DNA of 8,790 nt from Gemmatimonadota bacterium (GTDB lineage: Bacteria; Gemmatimonadota; Gemmatimonadetes; Gemmatimonadales; Gemmatimonadaceae), in NCBI GenBank assembly GCA_028287205.1, contig JAQBQC010000183.1, positions 1 through 8,790 on the forward strand, in the 5' to 3' direction. Below are positions 6,557-8,790 of the stretch, in pieces (positions within the stretch are counted from its first letter, which is position 1; each line of letters starts with the position of its first letter). Under the pieces are notes generated by a model, which was not told the DNA's origin, ran no database searches, and saw nothing but the letters and a program-made list of their open reading frames with translations. The position numbers and the translations under genes were made by a program.

Positions 6557-7428
6557 GCGTCATCGCGACTCCGATCGATGAGCCGCTTCTCTCGCTGATC
6601 GTTTGCACGCGCAATCGGTCCGGGAAGCTGGAGGCATTCTTCGACGCGGTAAGTCGCGTGCGGGCGCGCGCACCGTGGGAGCTCGTGATGGTCGACAATG
6701 GGTCCACCGATGACACGCTGCAGCGACTGACCGAATTGGCGCGCCGGTTGGACGTACGAACGACGATCGTGAGCGAGCCGTGCCAGGGCCTTGGACGGGC
6801 GCGCAATGCCGGCCTGCAGGCAGCACGTGGTGCGCTGCTCGCCTTCACCGACGATGACTGCTATCCGGCGGCCGACTATGTGGACCGGGTGGTCGATACG
6901 TTCGGCGATCCGGCGCGAGACTACATCGGCGGTCGCATCTTGCTGCACGACTCGGACGACCACCCCATCACCATTCGCGTGGACTCCACTCCAATCCTGA
7001 TCCCGGCGCGAAGCGTGATTCCCACCGGTCTGGTGCAGGGCGCGAACATGGCGTTTCGCCGCCACGTGCTCGATCGCATCGGCGGATTCGACGCGGCGCT
7101 CGGTCCGGGAACGCCATTCTGCAACGACGATGTCGACGCGGTAGCGCGAGCTTCGGCCGCGGGGTTCAGCGGCAGCTACGTGCCGGAGCCCGTGGTCCAT
7201 CATCATCATGGGCGTCGAGATCCCGCCGACGTTGCCGCACTGTGGCGCGTTTACGATCGCGGCCGGGGCGCGTACTACGCCAAGTCCATCCTGGATCTCC
7301 CGACGCGGCGGGAGTATGCGCGCTACTGGTGGCAGACTATGGGCGTGCAAAAGTTGGGAGCCACCATGCGAGAGCTCGAGGGCGCGCTCGACTACACTTT
7401 GCGCCGCCTCACGCGGCGGCTCGGCTGA
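6553..7428 (+). CDS. Family 2 glycosyltransferase (first of the operon pair)
   Basis: This is a 291-residue soluble GT-A type glycosyltransferase. The N-terminal strand SLIVCTRNRSGKLEAFF (about 14-30) starts the nucleotide-sugar fold, followed by VMVDNGSTDDT (45-55). CQGLGRARNAGL (77-88) is the usual GT2 loop, FTDDDCYP (98-105) carries the metal-binding DDD, and GANMAFRRHVLDRIGGFD (163-180) is the acceptor-side motif. CNDDVDAVARA (190-200) probably supplies the catalytic base. A four-His cluster, VVHHHHGRR (214-222), follows, then a C-terminal helical tail of about 65 residues. No membrane helix is seen. Its donor and acceptor sugars cannot be read from the sequence. Being coupled to the exporter genes, it very likely works on the polysaccharide they export. 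It is a single-domain enzyme without the accessory module of the 904-residue protein. Confidence 0.9.
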   Translation: MSVIATPIDEPLLSLIVCTRNRSGKLEAFFDAVSRVRARAPWELVMVDNGSTDDTLQRLTELARRLDVRTTIVSEPCQGLGRARNAGLQAARGALLAFTDDDCYPAADYVDRVVDTFGDPARDYIGGRILLHDSDDHPITIRVDSTPILIPARSVIPTGLVQGANMAFRRHVLDRIGGFDAALGPGTPFCNDDVDAVARASAAGFSGSYVPEPVVHHHHGRRDPADVAALWRVYDRGRGAYYAKSILDLPTRREYARYWWQTMGVQKLGATMRELEGALDYTLRRLTRRLG

Positions 7429-7438
7429 GCGACAGATC

Positions 7439-8389
7439 GTGCTTGTCACCGTCGCCATCTGCACGCGAAACCGCTGCATCACGCTCGAGCGAACGCTTGC
7501 ATCGCTGGCAGCGATCGCGCTTCCTCCGTCGCTCTCGTGGGAGGTACTGGTCGTCGACAACGACTCGGAGGACGACACGGCGAAATCGATCGCGCGCTTC
7601 GCTGACGCTCTACCGCTCCGAGCTCTCGTCGAGTCGAACATCGGATTGTCGCACGCGAGAAATGCCGCGATCGCGGCAGCGCGCGGTGAGTACATCGTGT
7701 GGATCGACGACGATGTGCTCGTGGACGCCGATTGGCTCGGCGCCTATCACCACGCGTTCCGAGCGTGGCCGGATGCCGCCTTTTTCGGCGGACCCATCGC
7801 GCCGGAGTTCGAAGGTACTCCTCCTCGCTGGCTCGAGCTCGCATTGCCGCACGTCGCCAACGCCTTTGCGTCTCTCGACTTCGGCAACACTCCGATCCCA
7901 CTCACCGTCGATGCGTTGCCCTTCGGGGCGAACTTCGCGGTGCGCGCCAGGGAGCAGCGGCGATGCGCGTTCGACCCCGCACTCGGCCGACGCGGCGATC
8001 TGATGTATGCTGGCGAGGAGTGGGCAGTGCTCCAGAAATTGCTGGCGGCCGGGGCGACCGGGCGCTGGGTGCCTGGTGCGCGCGTGGGACACATGATCCC
8101 CGCCAGCCGGCAAAGTGTGGAGTATCTTCGCCGCTACTACACTGGCAACGGGATGTCACTCGCGCGTACGCGCAAGATCTCGGGCGAGAAAATGTTGTTT
8201 GGGCGACCTCGCTGGGCGTGGCGCGAGGCCGTGCTCCAGGAGCTCGCCTATCGAGTGCGGCGCTTCTCTTCTTCGGCTGATGTGTGGAGTGTGCATCTGC
8301 GACGGGCGAGCATCGCGTGGGGCTTACTGCGCTCGGCTGTGCACGATGAGAACGATCACTCGATCTCACCACCCGCTGGCGGCAGGTGA
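7439..8389 (+). CDS. Family 2 glycosyltransferase (second of the operon pair)
   Basis: This 316-residue GT-A type glycosyltransferase begins almost directly with its first strand (MLVTVAICTRNRC). Other marks are VLVVDNDSEDDT (about 36-47), IGLSHARNAAIAAARGEY (68-85), WIDDDVLVDADW (88-99, metal-binding DDD at 90-92), LPFGANFAVRA and the acidic YAGEEW (190-195), the probable catalytic-base region. A C-terminal helical domain includes RRYYTGNGMSLAR. GTG 7439 is chosen because it lies 10 bp after the previous stop and is followed at once by fold-type sequence. The same frame stays open back to 7208, but that stretch overlaps the previous gene and has Arg/Ser-rich, non-protein-like composition. 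The ribosome-binding site is weak, so coupling to the upstream gene is likely. The final 34 bp overlap the convergent gene on the other strand. Sugar specificity is unknown. Confidence 0.88.
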   Translation: MLVTVAICTRNRCITLERTLASLAAIALPPSLSWEVLVVDNDSEDDTAKSIARFADALPLRALVESNIGLSHARNAAIAAARGEYIVWIDDDVLVDADWLGAYHHAFRAWPDAAFFGGPIAPEFEGTPPRWLELALPHVANAFASLDFGNTPIPLTVDALPFGANFAVRAREQRRCAFDPALGRRGDLMYAGEEWAVLQKLLAAGATGRWVPGARVGHMIPASRQSVEYLRRYYTGNGMSLARTRKISGEKMLFGRPRWAWREAVLQELAYRVRRFSSSADVWSVHLRRASIAWGLLRSAVHDENDHSISPPAGGR

Positions 8390-8790
8390 TCGGGAAGCGG
8401 CGTTCGCTCGACGCTCGTGCCCAACAACGCGCCGACAAACGGACGCACGGCGTGTCGAACTGAGGGCAGGAGTCGGTCCCACGCACCTCCCAGAGCGAGC
8501 CACGCGCGCCACCCGAGGCGAAATCGCCGAGCCCAATGTCGATGAATCCTCGTGCTGTTGGGGACGAGGTCGTGTATTGCGAGAACGGCACGCAAATCCG
8601 TCTCGTTTCGCGCATCCCACGCCGTCTGGAGCCCGTAGGAAAAAGCGCGCAGCATCTGCGTCTCGAGCTCCGCCATGAACGCCGGCGATTCGCGCTCCCT
8701 TGCCCGACTCCAGTATTGGTGCTTCACTCGCCACCGACCTTTCACCATCTCCGTCACGTTGCGCGAGGCCTGATTCGGATGCACGCGGTA
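8356..8790 (-). CDS. C-terminal part of a probable GT2-type glycosyltransferase (5' truncated)
   Basis: About 144 residues are visible and the frame is open to the right edge, so the start and catalytic core lie outside the window. The fragment begins YRVHPNQAS, the stretch that commonly ends the catalytic domain of GT2 enzymes of the 'glycosyl transferase, group 2' kind, where the His/Asn pair follows the last core strand. It continues as a mostly helical tail (QYWSRARERESPAFM, QMLRAFSYGLQTAWDARN, RHWARRFRLGWRAWLALGG) with no convincing membrane helix. The stop TGA at 8356-8358 lies inside the convergent glycosyltransferase gene, giving a 34-bp tail-to-tail overlap. The family call rests on one short motif and on context; another enzyme class cannot be excluded until the missing part is read. 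Confidence 0.65.
   Translation of the reverse strand, partial: YRVHPNQASRNVTEMVKGRWRVKHQYWSRARERESPAFMAELETQMLRAFSYGLQTAWDARNETDLRAVLAIHDLVPNSTRIHRHWARRFRLGWRAWLALGGAWDRLLPSVRHAVRPFVGALLGTSVERTPLPDHLPPAGGEIE
8361..8392. terminator. Palindrome at overlapping convergent gene ends, possible bidirectional terminator
   Basis: The core is TCACC-AC-CCGC-TG-GCGG-CA-GGTGA at 8366-8389, two paired blocks around one 2x2 mismatch. It extends to CGAT/ATCG at 8361-8364 and 8389-8392 with one bulged base. It lies across the last codons of both convergent genes, including the stop codon of the rightward one. The position suits a bidirectional terminator or antisense block, but neither strand has a T-run after the stem. 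A consequence is that both proteins end with a similar PPAGG segment. Confidence 0.35.

Noticed and set aside
7208..7438. 77-residue N-terminal extension of the second operon glycosyltransferase
   Set aside because: It lies wholly or mostly within the preceding glycosyltransferase gene in another frame and has Ser/Arg/Pro-rich non-protein character. The GT2 fold begins right after GTG 7439.
6379..7695. 438-codon open frame on the minus strand across wzt and two glycosyltransferase genes
   Set aside because: It spans three well-supported genes, has Arg/His/Ala-biased composition and shows no recognisable motif.
1..8790. Search for CRISPR arrays, tRNA or rRNA genes, insertion-sequence ends and transposase genes
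   Set aside because: No regularly spaced repeats, cloverleaf-like sequence, terminal inverted repeats or transposase motifs were seen by eye on either strand.

Overview
The window is part of a surface-polysaccharide (O-antigen or similar exported glycan) locus from a high-GC bacterium. It has strongly GC-biased codons, frequent GTG starts and tightly packed genes. The Wzm/Wzt-type ABC exporter has a C-terminal glycan-binding-type extension on the ATPase, which fits a Gram-negative-type envelope. A soil-type phylum such as Gemmatimonadota would fit, but nothing here proves the lineage.

Layout. (1) 1-698 (+): C-terminal part of a multi-pass membrane protein of unknown function, cut by the left edge. 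(2) 705-1523 (-) and 1540-4254 (-): a two-gene unit transcribed leftwards. A 904-residue glycosyltransferase with two tandem, colinear GT2 halves is followed 16 bp later by a class I SAM-dependent methyltransferase. (3) About 4192-4342: a short divergent control region. (4) 4343-8389 (+): a compact four-gene operon of wzm-like permease, wzt-like ATPase, then two GT2 glycosyltransferases. Spacings are 6 bp, a 4-bp GTGA overlap, and 10 bp. (5) 8356-8790 (-): C-terminal end of a further GT2-type glycosyltransferase, cut by the right edge and overlapping the operon's last gene tail-to-tail by 34 bp.

How the genes may work together (inference). The glycosyltransferases would build a glycan on a lipid carrier at the inner face of the cytoplasmic membrane. 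The methyltransferase could decorate or cap it. Wzm/Wzt would export the finished chain, with the Wzt C-terminal domain possibly reading the chain end. No sugar-nucleotide synthesis genes, initiating phosphoglycosyltransferase, RNA genes, mobile elements or CRISPR arrays are visible. No stretch over 300 bases lacks a gene.

Most unusual points: the internally duplicated 904-aa glycosyltransferase, in which both the catalytic domain and a preceding accessory module occur twice; an in-phase T-TTT-TTT slippery run in the permease gene; and a palindrome at the overlapping ends of two convergent genes.
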